Part shown: positions 62,056 to 64,000 of the stretch, one piece after another
Position numbering within the stretch: position 1 is the stretch's first letter
Layout of the letters: every line of letters begins with the position of its first letter
NCBI GenBank assembly: GCA_023474015.1
Contig: JAMCYN010000080.1
Location: forward strand, 1-64,000
Direction of reading: 5' to 3'
Length of the DNA: 64,000 bases
DNA from: Armatimonadota bacterium
Lineage (GTDB): Bacteria; Armatimonadota; UBA5829
The notes under the pieces: model-generated
Seen by the model: the letters and a program-made list of their open reading frames with translations, nothing else
Databases searched by the model: none
What the model was told of the DNA's origin: nothing
Program-made: the position numbers and the translations under genes

Positions 62056-63261
62056 ATGCGTCGATCAATACTGCTTATCATCCTTGCCACTCTGTTTCTC
62101 TCGCCTTTCTCGATCCTCGCCGCCGATTGGCCGTTCTACCGCGGCTTGGGCGCGAACGGGATGTCATCGGAGAAGGTAACCAATAAGAACTGGAACCAGT
62201 CCAAGCCTGGAATACTGTGGAAGGTCGCTATGGGCGACGACGGCTACGCGGGGCCGTCGGTGGCCGGCGGGAAGGTCTTCATCGTCGATCACAAAGGCAA
62301 GAACGACATCGTCCGCGCCATCGACATCAACACCGGTAAGGACGTATGGCGGTATACCTACGAAGATGCCGAAAAGTCTAACTATGGCTTTACCCGGTGC
62401 ACGCCCGTTGTCGATAGGGGCAGGGTGTATACCATCAGCCGGCTTGGGACGGTTAACTGCCTGGACGTGAAGAGCGGCAAGAAGATATGGTCCCGCAATA
62501 TCTGTAAGGATTTCAACGGAGTGAGGCCCCAGTGGGACTACTCGATGTCCGCGCTTATAGACGGCAATAGGCTGATAGTGATGCCTGGCGGTCCGGACGC
62601 GTCGGTCGCCGCGCTGGACAAAACCACCGGCAAGACCCTTTGGCGGGGCGGAGGCAGCGATTTGCCAGGCTATGCGACCCCGGTTCTCGCGACCATCGAG
62701 GGCAAACGGCAGTATATTGCGTTCATGGGGACTAGCATATTTTCCGTCGATGCGGCGAACGGCGCCCTGCTTTGGAGTTATCCCTGGAAGTCGGGCTATG
62801 ATATCAACGCGGCCCAGCCGATTGTGTTAGGCAACAACGTGTTCGCGAGCAGCGCCTACGGTCACGGCTGCGCCCTGCTGGATGTCTCGGGCAACCAAGC
62901 GAGGGCGGTTTGGGAGAACAAAGAATTGGCGGCCCGTTTTAGCTCTCCCATTCTTTACCAGGGCAATGTCTACGGCACCGAGGACCCCGGAAATTTTGTC
63001 TGCCTTGACCCCAGGACGGGCAAGGTCAACTGGAAGCAGCCCGGCTTCGAGTGGGGCGGCCTGATCGGCATCGATGGTACCGCGCTAGTGTTCGATGGGA
63101 AAAGCGGCGATCTGGTGATGGTCAAGCTGACTCCGGAGAAGTATCAGGAACTGGGGCGGTTTACTCCGCTCGGCGGTCAAAGCTGGACCGCGCCGATTGT
63201 CTCCAACGGCAAGCTGATAGTCCGAAACAAGACAGCTCTGGCTTGCTTTAATCTTAAGTAG
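62056..63261 (+). CDS. PQQ-like beta-propeller protein (secreted)
   Basis: This 401-aa protein has a signal peptide (SILLIILATLFLSPFSILA) and repeated WD-like blades such as GKVFIVDHKGKNDIVRAIDINTGKDVW, GRVYTISRLGTVNCLDVKSGKKIW and VAALDKTTGKTLW, the PQQ/BamB-like fold. It has no clear quinone site and may be a structural or envelope-assembly protein. It lies after the pilin operon with its own leader. Confidence 0.8.
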   Translation: MRRSILLIILATLFLSPFSILAADWPFYRGLGANGMSSEKVTNKNWNQSKPGILWKVAMGDDGYAGPSVAGGKVFIVDHKGKNDIVRAIDINTGKDVWRYTYEDAEKSNYGFTRCTPVVDRGRVYTISRLGTVNCLDVKSGKKIWSRNICKDFNGVRPQWDYSMSALIDGNRLIVMPGGPDASVAALDKTTGKTLWRGGGSDLPGYATPVLATIEGKRQYIAFMGTSIFSVDAANGALLWSYPWKSGYDINAAQPIVLGNNVFASSAYGHGCALLDVSGNQARAVWENKELAARFSSPILYQGNVYGTEDPGNFVCLDPRTGKVNWKQPGFEWGGLIGIDGTALVFDGKSGDLVMVKLTPEKYQELGRFTPLGGQSWTAPIVSNGKLIVRNKTALACFNLK

Positions 63262-63319
63262 AGTCAAGTAAGTGTTTTCGTGCCTAAGTCCCTGCCTGCA
63301 ATGGCCGAACGGACTATGC

Positions 63320-64000
63320 TCAGAATCGCAAGCTTCCGAACCTGTCCGGGCTGTGGAAGCTGCCGTAGGGAACCGCCCACGTGAGGTATTCAACCACGCC
63401 TGAGGTGGTTCGATTTCGGGTGAGGTTCACGGCCCAGGTGTCCCCGAGGGTGGGGAGCGGCGCGCCCAGGATTGTAAACGGGACCGCGATCTCGGTGGTC
63501 CAACCGGTCGTGTCGAGCTTGCTGGCGGTGGCCCAGTCACCATTCCAGGTTACATTGAAGACCTTCTGGTCGAATCGCGTGCCCAGGGTGTTCGTCGAGA
63601 GATGGTAGTAGTCGGCGCGTTTGCCCGTGGGATCGATGAAAACCTCCACGGAGTCGTCGTAGAAGGTGGGGCCGTCGCGCTTGGTTACCATCGCCTTTAT
63701 CTTGCTCATGTCCGGCTCGAAGCATTCGAATGCGATGTAAAGGCTCTCGTCGTCATAAGTCAGCATGGCGGCGGTTTTCACTGGGGCCGGCTCGCCGGTC
63801 GGGGTATAACCCAGCTCGACCTTTGCGGCGGATTGCCATGCCGCGTCGTTCAGGCTGCCGTCGATGGTGATCCGGCTGGACGCTTTCGGGACGGCCACCG
63901 ACGGCAGCGGGACCACATACTCAGGCAGTTTGAGTGGGAGTTTTGTCGGCGGGATGTATGGGATGGCGGCTGCCTGGTACGCCTCGAAGTCAAGCAGGTT
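63320..64000 (-). CDS. Protein with a CBM9-like carbohydrate-binding module (start beyond the window)
   Basis: The reading frame is open from the window end. The module ITIDGSLNDAAWQSAAKVELGY, MLTYDDESLYIAFECF, then FYDDSVEVFIDPTG and TGWTTEIAVPF is the family-9 carbohydrate-binding domain (DOMON-like), and the protein ends HSPDRFGSLRF. The N-terminal part continues upstream of position 64000, so the size and main domain are unknown. It is likely a secreted polysaccharide-related protein. Confidence 0.75.
   Translation of the reverse strand, partial: NLLDFEAYQAAAIPYIPPTKLPLKLPEYVVPLPSVAVPKASSRITIDGSLNDAAWQSAAKVELGYTPTGEPAPVKTAAMLTYDDESLYIAFECFEPDMSKIKAMVTKRDGPTFYDDSVEVFIDPTGKRADYYHLSTNTLGTRFDQKVFNVTWNGDWATASKLDTTGWTTEIAVPFTILGAPLPTLGDTWAVNLTRNRTTSGVVEYLTWAVPYGSFHSPDRFGSLRF

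Overview
The window is a chromosome segment of a GC-rich, free-living diderm bacterium. Lgt, LspA and lipoprotein boxes, an adjacent LptC/LptA-like pair, a DUF5693-CsaB pair, a type IV pilin-like operon with a PilX-type protein, PQQ-type beta-propellers and CBM9-type modules together suggest Armatimonadota or a related diderm Terrabacteria lineage. No 16S rRNA is present, so this is inference. No tRNA, rRNA or CRISPR array was recognised. TTG and GTG starts are common, and several sigma70-type promoters (TTGACA / 17-18 / TATAAT-like) can be read directly.

Layout. 1-7391: one long minus-strand translation and secretion operon driven by a near-consensus promoter at 7363-7391 (ffh, rpsP, khpA, rimM, trmD, rplS, two lepB copies, rnhB, yraN). 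7592-9902: FGGY kinase and creatininase-family hydrolase. 10126-17133: panB, polyprenyl synthase, NAD-type isocitrate dehydrogenase, an orphan SIR2-like protein, a sorbitol-dehydrogenase-like enzyme, ndk, a STAS protein and a small acidic protein. 17288-21628: leuS with a structured leader, a helical unknown, and a hidden YjfB-like gene. 21666-33807: an accessory catabolic region (sugar isomerase, nucleotidyltransferase, creatinase-like M24 protein, mutarotase-like protein, IS3 remnant, Gfo/Idh/MocA and SDR oxidoreductases, VOC protein, LacI regulator, LarA, E1 alpha/beta). 33817-45021: envelope and lipoprotein genes (DUF2993, LemA, M29 peptidase, rhomboid, DUF5693, csaB, CpR-domain lipoprotein, lptC/lptA, lgt, lspA, DksA-like). 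45129-48745: ileS and an RfbD-like reductase. 49145-53530: small accessory genes, a DUF4160/DUF2442 pair, hydF, vapBC and an orphan relB with a decapitated relE. 53659-58784: aspA, a PAS/ATPase sensor, a metallophosphatase and a PRC-barrel protein. 59016-61701: pilin-like operon. 62056-64000: beta-propeller and a partial CBM9-like protein.

The most unusual feature is the repeat content. Intergenic spaces carry many hairpins whose arms are tandem seven-base units. The unit differs from locus to locus, while many loci share a loop-proximal core GAAGGGA...TCCCTTC. Inner palindromes of other families are often nested between the arms. At least six further small palindrome families occur. One of them (CCTTCGACA..GCTCAGG) sits in frame inside four conserved genes (rnhB, leuS, ileS, hydF). 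Heptad arms resemble the STRR repeats known from cyanobacteria, but the paired, locus-private, constant-core arrangement is what deserves a second look.

A second coherent system is a local LacI regulon. The same 14-bp palindrome GGCCACCGGTCGCC lies at the start-site region of two promoters flanking the lacI-type gene, one for the VOC-SDR pair and one for larA-E1alpha-E1beta.
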